This document shows, in pieces, positions 25,158 through 36,413 of a DNA stretch of 64,000 nucleotides. Numbering within the stretch: the first letter of the stretch is position 1; every line of letters starts with the position of its first letter. This DNA is from Adenophora triphylla var. japonica. Its lineage: Eukaryota; Streptophyta; Magnoliopsida; Asterales; Campanulaceae. The position numbers were made by a program, and so were the translations under genes. Location of the stretch: contig JAFEMH010002604.1 of the NCBI GenBank assembly GCA_022495995.1, positions 248,001-312,000 of the forward strand. Direction: 5' to 3'. The notes beneath the pieces are model-generated. The model saw only the letters and a program-made list of their open reading frames with translations, was not told the DNA's origin and did not search any database.

Positions 25158-27175
25158 TTAATAACTAACCAAAATAATTATTAAAATCTTAAACCAACCA
25201 TTCCACCATTCAACAAAAAACATCCATCCAAGTTTGAAGAAAATTCCAGCCGAAACAAAGAAAAAAATAAACAGAAATAAAATTTGTTTAAGCATTACAA
25301 ACCAAAATAAAACAAATAAAATTGTTTTTGTTTCCAACCACCAAAAACAACCACCATTCAAACCAACCATCTTTAAAGCGCATTTCCGGCTCCTTCGCCT
25401 CCCTCTGCTTTGTCCCACTTGGCCCGACACCATTTCGGCTCCATCATCATCATCACGCCTTGGTGGCTTATCTCCCCCTATTTTGGAAGAAATTAAATCC
25501 ACCATTTTCATCATGTCGGTGCGCATGTCCAACCACCCCTGAATTGCGAGTCAATGTGCTTGACTCGACTATTGAAAAAATTAAGTACCATAGCGGCATC
25601 AACCATTACGGGAGCGGTGTTGCCGGAAGTGTTGCCGGTTTCGGGAGCGACACTTGGGGCGACAACTGAGTAGCGGCGATAATGGGAGGAGCATTTGTAA
25701 CCAAAACCCAAGGTAAATCCCTGTGCCTATCACCTTCGGATAAAGTGTTTGGTAATTACGCAATAAAACGGGCTTTTCGAGATATTATCACCATTCCAAG
25801 GCTTAAGGTTTTGGAACATGAGGACTTGGAAAATAAGGGAAGGAAATATGAAGGAGGAAGTCTTTTTCTTCTTAGCCCATGCGGCAAGGTGAGCAAATAC
25901 AAGTCTCCCAAAGTTAACTCTTTGTTTCTTGCCTAGTTTGTACAACAAATTAGCTTGCTCAAAAGTGACCGTGTTCTCGTTTGCCGTAGGAAGCCAATTT
26001 GTTATACAAATCTTGTGGAGCACGCTAAACAAAGAAGTGAGATGGGTAGACCTAAAGTGATCGGACCAAATGGTGATTCTCCCTCCAGTTAAAAAGGTGG
26101 CTAAGGCATTAGGATCATATTCCAAACTCTCATCTTCGACATTAGGGAGGCCGAATGCCTTGTTGATGATCAAGGGATTAAAATCATAGATATTGCCCCT
26201 AACAAAAATCTTTCCATAATGAGGGGTATTCCTATCATCAATATTATCCCTAAGATGAGCATAGAAATTCCTAACCACACTTTCAATGTACGATGACACT
26301 TTAGTCACCGTAGGCAAAAACATCCTATCCTCAACTCGATACACACCTAACTCCTTGAATTGAGTCACATACATATTCTTTTCATTCAGAATTTTCTTCT
26401 CGAATCTTCAACAAACTTATCTAAATTTGTTTCACCATAAAATTCATCCGAAAGAAAAGGACGTTCATAAAATCCAAAAGACTCATAATCGACTTTGTAT
26501 CTGAGAGGGATTAGGAGAGTGTACCTCGGGCCAGGAAATAGGAGAATACGAAGGAGAACTCGATTGTGCTTTGGTCTTGGCGGCGGGTGTTGCTTCGGGT
26601 GTTGCCATTTCATCGGCAACACTTGGGGCGACACTTGATGAAATTTTCTGTTTCTTCTTCATTTTGGGTGGGCTTCGGCAAGAGTTTCCTCATCTTCCAA
26701 CCAAGCTTCTTCATCCTCATCGAAGATGATGAGGGCTCCTTTGTCTCTTTAAAAGCCGGGTCCGAACCTTCCTCGGACGAAATGTTGAGAGAAGAACTCG
26801 AGCTATCCTCCACATTCTTGGATCATCAGTAGTGTTGGAAGGAATCTTGGACTGAACAAGGTTTTGATCCTCTCGGATTGTCTACGCACTCCACCCTAAA
26901 AGACGAAGAGGCATCAACCGCCTTTCTCTTCTTGGTCTTCTTTTGAGGCGAAGGTGAGCTCTATGGAGGGGTAGCTTCGGAAGATTAATAGGAATGGGAA
27001 TTTTGGAAGGATCATAGACAACAATGTCTAATGAGGGTGAGGTTGAGGGTGTGGCCGAAAGTGTCGCAGGGGATATCTCCATTGGAACGGCGACATTTGA
27101 GGCAACACTAGAGGGAGCTAGAGGCGAAATTTCCATGGGTGATGAAATTTGGGGTGAATTTTTGGTGCTTGCCAT
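25158..27175 (-). pseudogene. E4 env-like gene with plant transposon protein domain
   Basis: ATG at 27175 in good plant context (CCATGGC). The N-terminus is Ser/Pro/Thr-rich (27175-26882), then frame changes. The best conserved part, 26374-25730, has 'SYIESVVRNFYAHL', 'GKIFVRGNIYDFNP', 'WLPTANENTVTFEQANLLY' and 'GRLVFAHLAAWAKKKK', matching what I know as the putative plant transposon protein domain found in env-like ORFs of Sireviruses and in Tat elements. The C-terminus, 25711-25158, is a short helical segment, an Asp/Arg-rich stretch and a very hydrophobic T-rich tail that may be untranslated. At least four frame breaks. Motif clusters of GGCAACAC type fall at 25612-25668, 26583-26638 and 27053-27113. 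Confidence 0.75.
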
Positions 27176-27310
27176 GGAGGATTGAAGAACGACGAAGAAG
27201 GAGCAGGGGAAGGGTTTCTTCTTTCCGCCTAGAGAGAGAGAGAGAGCACGGTGAGAGAGAGGGTTTAGGAGTGGGTTTTAATGAGTGAATAGTGGAGGGA
27301 GTTAATTGAT
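27176..27310 (-). promoter_or_regulatory. CT-rich leader upstream of E4 env-like ATG
   Basis: On the minus strand the 130 nt before the ATG contain 'AAACCCTCTCTCTC' and (CT)n TAG, then CTTC-rich sequence to the ATG. This resembles a plant gene leader with a Y-patch. No clear TATA box was found upstream, so promoter activity is conjectural. Confidence 0.4.
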
Positions 27311-28216
27311 TTGACAAGGTCAAATTAATTAATCCTCCAATTATCTCTAAAAATCCCAACAAACTCAAGTGTTATCCGACATTTTTTTAAAAAAAATCCC
27401 CTTTTTTTTTTAATTTTTATAATTTTTAATAATAACTAAACATAATTTTAGTAATATCCATAAAATTGTGTTTTTCAAAATTCAAAGAGATGAATTTTAA
27501 AAAATAGATATTACAAAATTACACTTAGATTGACAAAAATAAAAATTTTTGCTAAAAACCTTTTAAATTTCACAAACTCTAAATATAAGCAAATAGACTT
27601 TTGGAGATTTAAAATTTAATTAACAAAAACAAAAATAAGAAAATAAAAAATTAATGTAGCATCTACTAATGTGTTACTAGCAATGTTGCGTGACACAAAA
27701 GGCAACATTTTTAAAAAAAATCCCCTTGATATTTTTCAACATATATAACTTATCATTCCTTAGGCAATTTATAAGCACACTTTACACTTTCTTTATTTAC
27801 AAGGAAGCATCGTAGTAGCGAGCTCCGTGCCCCGAGTTTTTTATTAAAGTGTAAAGCTACAATTAGTAAGTTTTATACCTTTCAAGTAGGGTACACTGTA
27901 GTAGCGAGCTCCATGCCCCTAATACTTAGTATAAAACACTACATTATATTCCCTTTGGGAATTTCCACAAGCTTTGCCTTTTTCAATATCAACAACAATA
28001 TGAGTGACTTTGTCACTTTTTAGCACAAAGGGGTATTTTATAAAAAATGTTAACCTTAAGAATGTACACATACTAGAACAGAAAGGTTAGTAAATGCCCC
28101 CCATTTGGGATTAAACTAGCTATAATTTTTTTTTTTTTTTTTTTTTTTTAAAGATAATATACAACTCATACAAAGTGTTGCGGCGGTGTTGGTAACACGC
28201 GGCAACACTAACAGAT
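27311..28216 (-). other. E4 spacer between pol and env-like gene, with shared module
   Basis: Non-coding, AT-rich, with a poly(T) run near 28120-28150. 27797-27945 holds, on the minus strand, both parts of the module seen in E3: TAGGGGCATGGAG ... CTACTACAGTG first, then CTCGGGGCACGGAG ... GATGCTTCCTTG. E4 motif words occur at 27682-27714 and 28172-28210. Confidence 0.75.
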
Positions 28217-29676
28217 TTATAGAAAACATAGACCAAGAGATTTTTTCAAACTTGAAAATCTCTCATGGTCCAAGGCTTTAGTCAAAATATCGGCAAGTTG
28301 ATGTTTTGTATCAATATGCTCTATTTGGATCAATTCCTTTTCTACTAAATCTCTTAAAAAATGATGGCGGATATCAATGTGCTTAGTGCGTGAGTGTTGT
28401 ACGGGGTTTTGGAGATATTTATAGCACTCAGTTGTCACAATACATGGTCAAGATATTACTATCAAGACCATAGTCATCAATCATGTGTTTTAACCATATT
28501 AGTTGTGAACAACAACTCCCTGCTTGCCACATATTCGATTCGGCGGTCGAGAGAGAAACACGGTTTTGCTTGCGGCTGTACCATGACACTAGATTATTAC
28601 CCAAGAAAAACAACCCCCACTAGTACTCTTTCGTCATCTATATCCCCGCCCAATCGTAGTCACTAAAACCAACTAAGTTGGTATTAGTGTCTTTAGTGAA
28701 CAGATTCCCAATTCACTTGTCCCGGACACATACTTGATGATTTTCTTGACGACATTTAGGTGAGAAATTTTAGGAGCAGATTGATATCTAGCACAAACAC
28801 CTACGCTGAACATTATATCGGGACGGCGCGGTAAGATAAAGAAGACTACCTATCATGGATCTATACGAGTTGGGTCAACATCCTCCCTACGATCTTTGGT
28901 TACCTTAAGAGATGATCCCATAGGTATTTTAGAGCTCTTGGCACTCTCAATCCAAATCTTTTCACCGGACTCTTAGCATACTTGCTCTGAGTGATGAAGA
29001 TTCCATCATTCGATTGTTTCACCTGCAATCCTAGGAAATAATTAAGTTCTCCTATCATGCTCATCTCAAATGTAGATGTCATAGCTTCCACAAAATTTTG
29101 TAAACATGTTTTAGATGTGGAACCATAAACTATGTCATCAACATAGATTTGAGCAATGACAAGCTCTTTATTTTCCCTAAGAATAAATAATGTCCTATCG
29201 GCTTCTCCTCTAACAAATCCATATTCAAGAAGGAAGCTTGTTAGACGCCCATACCATGCACGAGGAGCTTGTTTTAAGCCATATAAGGCCTTATCAAGTA
29301 CGTATACATGGTGCAGGTGGAATGGGTCTTCAAACCCTTTAGGTTGCTCAACATAGATCTCTTTATCTAAGTACCCATTCAAGAAAGCCGCTTTGACATC
29401 CATTTGGTGCAATGTGATTTTGAGATAACAGGCTATAGCAAGAAGAAGTCTTATTGACTCAATTCTAGCCACAAGTGCAAAGGTCTCGTCAAAGTCGATT
29501 CCTTCCACTTGTGTATCGCCTTGAGCAACAAGACGAGCTTTATTACGAACAATATTACCCAATTCATCAGATTTGTTTTTGTAAATCCATTTAGTTCCAA
29601 TAATGTTAGTATTTAAAGGACGTGGAACTAAACACCAAACCTCGTTACGGGTAAATTGTTCAAGCTCTTCTTGCAT
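28217..29676 (-). pseudogene. E4 reverse transcriptase and RNase H
   Basis: The frame 29676-28900 gives RT: 'GTKWIYKNKSDELGNIVRNK', 'DFDETFALVARIES', 'HQMDVKAAFLNGYL', catalytic YVDD at 29134-29145, 'MIGELNYFLGLQV'. After several frame breaks RNase H appears at 28613-28428 ('WYSRKQNRVSLSTAE', 'GSCCSQLIWLK') and 28438-28217 ('HSRTKHIDIRHHFLRD', '[13 protein letters not shown]'). Sirevirus-type copia pol. The RT-RNase H connection (28900-28620) is frameshifted. Confidence 0.9.
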
Positions 29677-31071
29677 AGCTTGAATCCTAATTTATCATTT
29701 AAGGCCTCAATCACATTTTTTGGTTCAACAGAGGAAACGAAACAGAGTGTTTTACCCGAGAGTATGTGGAGGACATACACACATATCTAACCATATCTCT
29801 GTAATCAAGCTGGCTCCTTGTTCCTTGTTCTAACCCCTTCATTAACATCACCAATTACTTGAGTAATGGGATGATAATTTCTAATTCGAGCGGGGATCTC
29901 TCCTGCCTTGATGGTACACCAATCCATCTTCTCCTTCCGAGTCACTTTGCTCTCGGAATTTCCAGCCACTGTTGTTCTCTGTGTTGCCTCGGGTGTTGCC
30001 ATTTCGGGCGACACTTGGAGCAACACTTGAATCTGTGGCTGCAATGGCTGAATCGGTCTGTTCCAGCCCTTTGTTCGACTTCTTCTAATAGAGTCGGAGG
30101 TATATCATCATTTGGTTCTCTGTGGCACTCAAGTAATCGTTAAATTCAATATTTACCGATTCTTGAATCACTTTAACCTCAAATTATAGACACGATAAGC
30201 ATGAGTTGTTTTGAGAGTAGCCAAGAAAGCTGGCTTTGTCACTCTTAGAATCAAGTTTTCCTAAGTATTCCCGGTCATTTAAAATGTAACACAAACACCC
30301 AAACACATGAAAATAGTAAACCGTAGGTTTCTTTCCATTTAAAATCTCATAAGGTGTCATAGTTGTACCGGGTCTTAAGAAAACTCTATTTGTAGTGTGA
30401 CAAGTTGTGTTTAATGCTTCGGCCCAAAAACCTTTAGAAATATTTCTAGCAATTAGCATAACACGAGCCATTTCCATTAAAGTCCTATTTTTCCTTTCGT
30501 GACACCATTTTGTTGTGGTGTTTTGGAGTGCTTGAAAACTCATGGTGTATCCCCTTTTTACTACAAAAAGTAGAAAAGGAGATGTTTTCAAATTCTCTAC
30601 CATGATCTGATCTTATTCGAAAAATAGGAGAACAAAACATGTTTTTGATTTTAGAGGCTAAGTGAGTAAATTTATCAAAAGTTTCAGATTTTTCTCTTAA
30701 GAAATACACCCATGTAAACCTAGAAAAATCGTCAACTATTACATAAACATACTTCTTACCTCCCAAGCTTTCTACCTCAATAGGACCCATCAAGTCCATA
30801 TGTAGAAGCTGAAAACAATGTGTTGTTCTGAGTGTTGCTCATTGTGTTGTTCAACACCGTGAGCAACACGAGTTTGCTTACCCTTTTGACAGTCACCACA
30901 CATCACGGTGTTTTTGAGGTCTAGTTTAGGAACACCTTTGACGGCATTATGTTTGATAATCTTCTCAAGATTCCTATAATGAGAATGACCTAACTTTTGA
31001 TGCCATAACCTAATATCATCAAGTTTTGTCAAATTGCACCGATTTATTACCAACCGGATAGCAATTATCAC
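29677..31071 (-). pseudogene. E4 GAG-pre-integrase, integrase and linker
   Basis: 31071-30790: zinc-binding region 'WHQKLGHSHYRNLEKI' and 'CGDCQKGKQ', ending in a GTGTTGCTC-type motif cluster (30815-30897). 30799-30485: core with 'DLMGPIEVESLGGKKY', 'VIVDDFSRFTWVYFL' and 'IRSDHGREF'. 30603-30184: 'RKNRTLMEMARVML' and 'GFWAEALNTTCHTTNRVF'. Then a linker to RT with a motif cluster at 29963-30028. Several frame changes. Confidence 0.88.
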
Positions 31072-31183
31072 TTGATCTTATTCCGGTCATGACACAAAAG
31101 TTAGTGTTATCAAACACTTCACGGTATTTTTATTGAATTTTACCTCCAAATTGTCATCACATAGTTGGCTAATGCTAATTAAA

Positions 31184-32109
31184 TTAGCAAGTAAACCATC
31201 TACGTGCAAGACATTTTTCAAAGGAGGAAAACCAACAATATCCGAGTGTTCCTTTACCAACTATTTCACTCTTGCCTCCACCACCATAAGTCACCGAGCC
31301 TCCTTGAATAGGTTGGTACTCTGTTAGGAATGATTTTGTACCGGTCATATGACGTGAACAACCACTATCAAAGTACCAAGTTCCTGCAATGTTAGTCCTT
31401 AAGGCTGTATAAACAACATAGCATTTCGGTTTTCCTTGGGTAACCAACCCTTTTTGAAAATCTGGATTTACATTCACCAGTGTTGCCATAATTGTTGCCC
31501 CGAGAAACGGCGACACTTGAGACGACACTTGAAGGCTGGACATTTTCTTTTGTAGGAAAATGCAATGCAGTTTTAAATGTCCGGCTTTGTGACGGTATCC
31601 ACACTCATTGGATTGATCGGAGGAATCACTAGAAGTGCTACCCTTTTCCTTGACACGCTCTTTTACAAAACAATTTTTAGTTTCAACATCAAACAAGGAA
31701 GAGGTAATACTTTCAAGTGATTCTTGGAACCCAAGACCGACTTTCGAGGCTTACTCAATTTGAGTATTTCATCCAATTTGGATGAACTCGTGTTGAGTTT
31801 TTGAAGGTGGATTCGGCTAGGTTGAGTTTGGCCTTGATTTTATCAAGATCCAAGTCTCTCCTGCGAGTTGAGCTTCTAGCCGAGTCAAGGAGTTCTTAAG
31901 ATCCTGATTTTCCTTTTTCAAGAAAACCACCATCTTATTCTCCTTTTTCCATTCCACGAGGAGAGATTTATAGAGGTTTTTAATTCACAAACAAGTTCAT
32001 CTTTATCAAGATCATCCTCTATAATCTCTTCTGAATTTAAATCAGTTGAACCATGCAAATTAAGATCATTTAAAGAATCATACCTGAGTGTTGTGCCAAG
32101 TGTTGCCAA
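31184..32109 (-). pseudogene. E4 gag C-terminus and aspartic protease
   Basis: The frame 31696-31184 contains a degenerate second zinc knuckle (CGYRHKAGHLKLHC; the second Cys is Arg) and the protease 'WYFDSGCSRHMTGTKSFL' with active-site D-S-G, then 'GGGGKSEIVGKGTLG'. 32109-31918 is an acidic gag segment in another frame. A motif cluster lies at 31479-31530. Confidence 0.82.
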
Positions 32110-32135
32110 TTCTGGACGACACTTGGGGCAACACT

Positions 32136-33332
32136 TTACGAAGAAGTCACCAATGTTGTGTCAAGTGTTGTCAAATCTGTAATGACACTTGAAGTAACAC
32201 TCTCAGTCGAAGGTAGCTCCTCTACCGTGGCCATCATGACTACTTGCTCCGTCTGTTCTTCTTTCTCCGTTCCTTCCTCCTCTCCATCACTAAGAGATAC
32301 CCACAAGTTTTTGCCCGCCTTTCTCAAGGTGTTAGCACATTCATTGGCATAGTGACCCCAACCGGAACAAGCATGACATTGAATAGATTCAATGTACTTA
32401 GGATCGGACCGGATCTTTTCCGAGGATGCACGCCTTGGTGGGATATCCTTTTGATTTGGAGGAGGACTTCTCCTTGGCACAAAACTAGAGGTTTTGGCCG
32501 TTTGGTCCTTAGCCTTTACCTGCACTTTGTTAAATTTTCTAACCATAGAATTATATCTCCTTGCAAGTAAAGCTACACTAGTATTTTCATCTAACTCCTC
32601 GAAGACTTCATCTTCATCGTCCACACATGTGTCCGAAGATTCGACTTTTAAGGCAATATTCTTGCCTTTAGAAGCCTCCGTTTGTTCATTGAGATTCAAC
32701 TCAAAGTTTTTCAAAATACTCATTAAGGAGTTGATGTCCATTGTTGAAAGATTATGGGCCTCTTCAATAGCTGAAACTTTAATATTAAAACGTTCGGGAA
32801 GAGTACGAATAGCTTTTGAAACAAGTTGTTTATTTGTAAAAGGCTCCCCTAATACTTGACAAGCATTTGAAATATCAATCAACTTTTCAAAATAAGACGA
32901 GATGTCTTCGTTTTCACCCATTCTTAATCTTTCAAATCTACTAGTGAGACCTCTAAGCTTTGTTTCTCGGACACTGCCATCTCCTTCCCAAAATCTTTGT
33001 AAAGTATCCCAAGCATCTTTTGCAGAGGGACTATTTTGAATGAGTTTGAACATATGCATGTCAACCCATTCATAGATGGCATTTAGTGCCTTTTCATTGA
33101 AACTAGCAAGATTATTCTCTTCAATTGTCCACTCGAATTCAGGTTTGACTTGTACGTCACCATCGTCATCCGGAGGAAGCATTGGAACAGAATAACCATT
33201 TAAAATAGATCGCCAAGCCCGAAGATCAATTGATTTGATATGCGAGCGTAGGCGAATCTTCCAATAAGCATAATTAGATCCGTCTAAAACCGGTAATCTC
33301 TTTTGATTAGGGTTTGCAGGATCATAAGCCAT
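32136..33332 (-). CDS. E4 gag
   Basis: 398 codons from ATG at 33332, about 50 nt inside the PBS. The N-terminus 'LDGSNYAYWKIRLRSHIKS' is the DUF4219-like start of copia gag. The UBN2-type core has 'KDAWDTLQRFWEGDGSVRETKL' and 'SFEKL'-like segments. The zinc knuckle CHACSGWGHYANEC is intact. The C-terminus enters a GGCAACACTTG-type motif cluster at 32088-32200 and the frame then closes. This is the only long, uninterrupted E4 gene. Confidence 0.85.
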   Translation of the reverse strand: MAYDPANPNQKRLPVLDGSNYAYWKIRLRSHIKSIDLRAWRSILNGYSVPMLPPDDDGDVQVKPEFEWTIEENNLASFNEKALNAIYEWVDMHMFKLIQNSPSAKDAWDTLQRFWEGDGSVRETKLRGLTSRFERLRMGENEDISSYFEKLIDISNACQVLGEPFTNKQLVSKAIRTLPERFNIKVSAIEEAHNLSTMDINSLMSILKNFELNLNEQTEASKGKNIALKVESSDTCVDDEDEVFEELDENTSVALLARRYNSMVRKFNKVQVKAKDQTAKTSSFVPRRSPPPNQKDIPPRRASSEKIRSDPKYIESIQCHACSGWGHYANECANTLRKAGKNLWVSLSDGEEEGTEKEEQTEQVVMMATVEELPSTESVTSSVITDLTTLDTTLVTSS

Positions 33333-33369
33333 GACAAAAGGATCTAAACACTTAGTATATCAAGTGCTA

Positions 33370-33383
33370 GGCTCTGATACCAA
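33370..33383 (-). promoter_or_regulatory. E4 primer-binding site
   Basis: The minus strand reads TTGGTATCAGAGCC immediately inside the 5' LTR, complementary to the 3' end of initiator tRNA-Met as in most copia elements. Confidence 0.9.
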
Positions 33384-33384
33384 T

Positions 33385-34373
33385 TGAAATTGTCTATGGC
33401 TAAGAACTTATGAGACGAAACTCACAAGGTGAGATAAAACTCACAGGTGTTGTTCTTAGTGTTGATGACACTAACAACAACACAATCACCAATTCTAGAA
33501 AAAGCACAAATCAATAGAAATAAATATAATTTGCAGCGGAAGAATTAAAGCAATACACAAGAATATAATTTTTATCAAGTTATATAAATATATAACTTGA
33601 TGGGTGCCTAAAAGGCAAGACCTTTCTATTAATAATATGAATTCAATACAAGGTCGAGGTTGTTCCTTAATGATAAACGAACCCTGATATAAGGAACAAC
33701 ATACACGAATTCTCTCTATAAATAAACACTCAAAAACCTCACAAAAATATAAAAATCTATATGAAATATTCGAGTGTGGGACAAAGTGTTGCCGACACCG
33801 AATGGCAACACTTGAGAGCGAGAATTCTACTTTTCTTGTGCGGATTTGCGTTTTACGAATTGGATGATCTTCAATGAAGATCCACTGCACTATTTATAGG
33901 CCACAAAGTCTTGGAGCCTACTCAAATGATCAGCTAACAGCCTTGAGTTTGTTTCCTCATTTTATGCCTTCTCGCCTTCATTGTAGGAGACCTAGTCTTC
34001 TCTTGCTTCTCATGCTTGTACCTCTTAGCTTTGATTGCCTTGTACTCTGACTTGTTCTCCCCCAGAATAGCTGAATAAAATATCTCCTGGCTTGGTCATA
34101 AATTAAACAAATAAACACATGTTTATTTGTTAACTTCTTCTTCTTCTTCGTGATTAACGCACTGGGCATTTTCGTTGCTGATTTTAAGCTCATTTTAAGG
34201 TGACTAACTACTGTTATATAAACATTAATTTACCCATTAATATTTGTGAAAAATACAGTAACTAACTCAGTGTCGCCAATTCCAAATGGCAACACTTTTG
34301 GCAACACCAGTGGCAACACTGGTTTGCAACACTTGGGATGACATTCATGACAACACATGATCTAACATTAACA
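33385..34373 (-). repeat. E4 5' LTR (right copy)
   Basis: 989 bp. A minus-strand TATA box lies at 33891-33898. It differs from the left LTR by a modest number of substitutions and small indels. Confidence 0.93.
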
Positions 34374-34378
34374 ATAAG

Positions 34379-34815
34379 AATTGTGGTTCTTGTTGTTCTT
34401 AGGTTCTAAATGAGTTTCTAATTAATCTATAAACGGGCCAAGGGAATAGATTAATTGGAAACACTTGATTGTAAATCGCTCGCCTAAGTGTCCCAATCAT
34501 AATTTTGTAAGAACGAACCCCAAGTATACTTTGATTGATGATTATTGAAATTTGAGCATAATTGTGAACCCAATCCCGGGAATTCCATTTTATATTATTA
34601 TTAAAATCTTTTCTATACAAATTTAGTTATTTAATCAAAAGCATTAGTTTTTTTTTAAAAACCAAAATCCTCGTTTTTATTACATCTTTGTCCTAGCAAT
34701 AATCTTTTCTACTTTGAAATACGTGTCTCGGTGGTTCGACCCTACTTACCCTATCTACAAATCAATTGTAGTTAGTTTGAGTCGGAATTTACTTTTGACG
34801 TTTCGACACTCGTCA
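34379..34815 (+). repeat. E3 3' LTR, second part
   Basis: Continues the LTR broken at 23949. 34612-34815 aligns with the 5' LTR at 18495-18704; 34379-34611 belongs to the segment deleted from the 5' LTR. It ends CACTCGTCA, followed by the TSD ACTGG. Confidence 0.9.
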
Positions 34816-34820
34816 ACTGG

Positions 34821-35012
34821 TGGCTCCACGGTGTTGGCCTTCATGGGAACGAACGGGCCATTTATCACACATTCCACCAGCATCTCATCAATAGTTTCCA
34901 AATGAATAAGCATTCGGCATTTCCAGATGTCGAAGTGGTCTTCGTCCAAAACAGGAATTTGTGAATAGTAACAGTTGTCATCGTTTTTGAGTTTGCCATA
35001 TCGAATCGGCAT
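34821..35012 (-). pseudogene. E2 gag, N-terminal part
   Basis: From ATG at 35012: about 64 codons with 'PVLDEDHFDIWKCRMLIHLE', the conserved start of this gag type, also present in E7 at 46675 onward. Cut at the TSD ACTGG by E3; the rest resumes at 17872 in a frame shifted by one nucleotide. Confidence 0.88.
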
Positions 35013-35057
35013 ACAAGCTGTTAAGCTTGAAAAACAGTGGTTTTATAAATGTGTTAA

Positions 35058-35070
35058 GCTCTGATACCAC
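35058..35070 (-). promoter_or_regulatory. E2 primer-binding site
   Basis: The minus strand reads GTGGTATCAGAGC next to the 5' LTR, complementary to initiator tRNA-Met. Confidence 0.88.
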
Positions 35071-35071
35071 T

Positions 35072-36413
35072 TGTTGGTCCCAAAAATGACAACAAGAGTG
35101 AAAAACAGCTAGAGGGGGGGGGGTGAATAGCTGTTACAAAATTTTTGCCCTCTTTTAAAAAACTAAACCTCTTGCTTACAAAACCTCTTACAGTTAAAAA
35201 GAAACTGCAAGTAGAGTTGCAAAATGCACAATGAAATATTTGAAGATACAAAGCGGTTTTGTGGAGCGGTTTGTAAAGCGGTTTTATAGTGCGGTTTCAG
35301 TGAGTGCGGTTTACAAACAAAGTGAGGTTTTGACAATGTTAACTCCAAACACAATTCTTAATAATGGATAACTACAAGTAAGATCAAACAGAGAAAAAGA
35401 TAGATAATTAATAAGCACAAGAAATAATAAATGCAGTAAAGTAAGAACACAATATTTGGAGTGGTTCAATCATTTAAACGATCTACGTCCACTACCAAGA
35501 TGGTTAGTCTTGGATTTCTAAGAGAGATTTTATATTGAGTACATGAGAGATTACAAAGTACAATGAGTAATACTCAGATCTAAAATCTTTTCTATGAAGA
35601 AGAAATCCTAGACTATAACCAGTGTATCTCAAATGAATAATCTATGTGATTAAACAAGTGAGGTGTGTGTGTGTTTACAAGATCAAGGCTCTTTAGATCT
35701 ATGAGATGGAGAGCACAAAGAATATAGCCATTGGATACAGCTGTTGCAAGGACAGTACTGATGCTTTCCCATTGGTCCACAGTAACCACTTTTGTCCTTA
35801 GGAACTGTAGTTGCAGGTAAAGCTAATCAGACCTCAGCTGCAATTAAGGTGGTTAGGACATCTGTCACCTTTTCAAGATCCTTGCAGATCTTGTTTGAAA
35901 AGTAGTCACATGACAAGATATGGTGGTTAACTTTTGATATTGCTGACATGGATTCCAACGGTCAAATGTGGTTCACTTCAAGTCTCAATCATTAGAGCGG
36001 TTCTGGTGTGCAAGTGGTTCTGAATGTAAGAGGTTACACCAGAGGAGGATCCTTAAGTGCTAATTCCAAGATGAAACCGCAATGCAGTTTGCATGGAGTG
36101 ATTCAAGGTAGATTGCACTTGGGAGTTCAGGAACGGTTTCAGACAAGGATTCCACCAAGCAGTTTTGCGTGAAGCGGTTTTGCAAGGAGGATTTGACAAG
36201 ATGATCTGAAACTCTGAACTGTATCCTCAGATCTAATGAGTCTTGTGCTAGTCTTCAAGCCTAATTTAACCTATTCTATAAAATGGACTTAGCTAAAAAA
36301 TTAAAGTCTAAGCTTCATTACATATGGGCCTAAAGTCCTTAAAATAGATAGGAGGTTATGGTACCAATCAAATTTAATAAAAAATAGGAGGGTTAAAATA
36401 TGCATACCCAACA
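35072..36413 (-). repeat. E2 5' LTR (right copy, promoter deleted)
   Basis: 1342 bp. It matches the left LTR, except that about 180 bp are missing between 'GAGAGCACAA' and 'GAATATAGCC' near 35720. The lost part contains the TATA box. A G-run after 'CAGCTAGA' is longer here. Confidence 0.92.

Larger units (their letters stand above)
23950..34373 (-). mobile_element. E4: Sirevirus-type Ty1/copia element with env-like gene, inserted in E3 3' LTR
   Basis: LTRs 23950-24933 and 33385-34373 start TGAAATTGTC and end ATTAACA on the plus strand. The TSD ATAAG is at 23945-23949 and 34374-34378. On the minus strand: PBS TTGGTATCAGAGCC, gag, protease, integrase, RT-RNase H, about 1 kb spacer, env-like ORF with a plant transposon protein domain, PPT. 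It is 10,424 bp. Many frameshifts and stops make it inactive. It is the innermost and therefore last arrival of the left nest. Confidence 0.93.

Noticed and set aside
25158..25532. Hydrophobic C-terminal frame in E4 as an envelope membrane anchor
   Set aside because: The hydrophobic residues come from a T-rich stretch just before the PPT, and the frame is reached only through a frameshift; more likely untranslated.
24345..34360. CRISPR-like interpretation of the repeated GGCAACAC words
   Set aside because: Spacing is irregular, units are divergent and the context is a plant retrotransposon.
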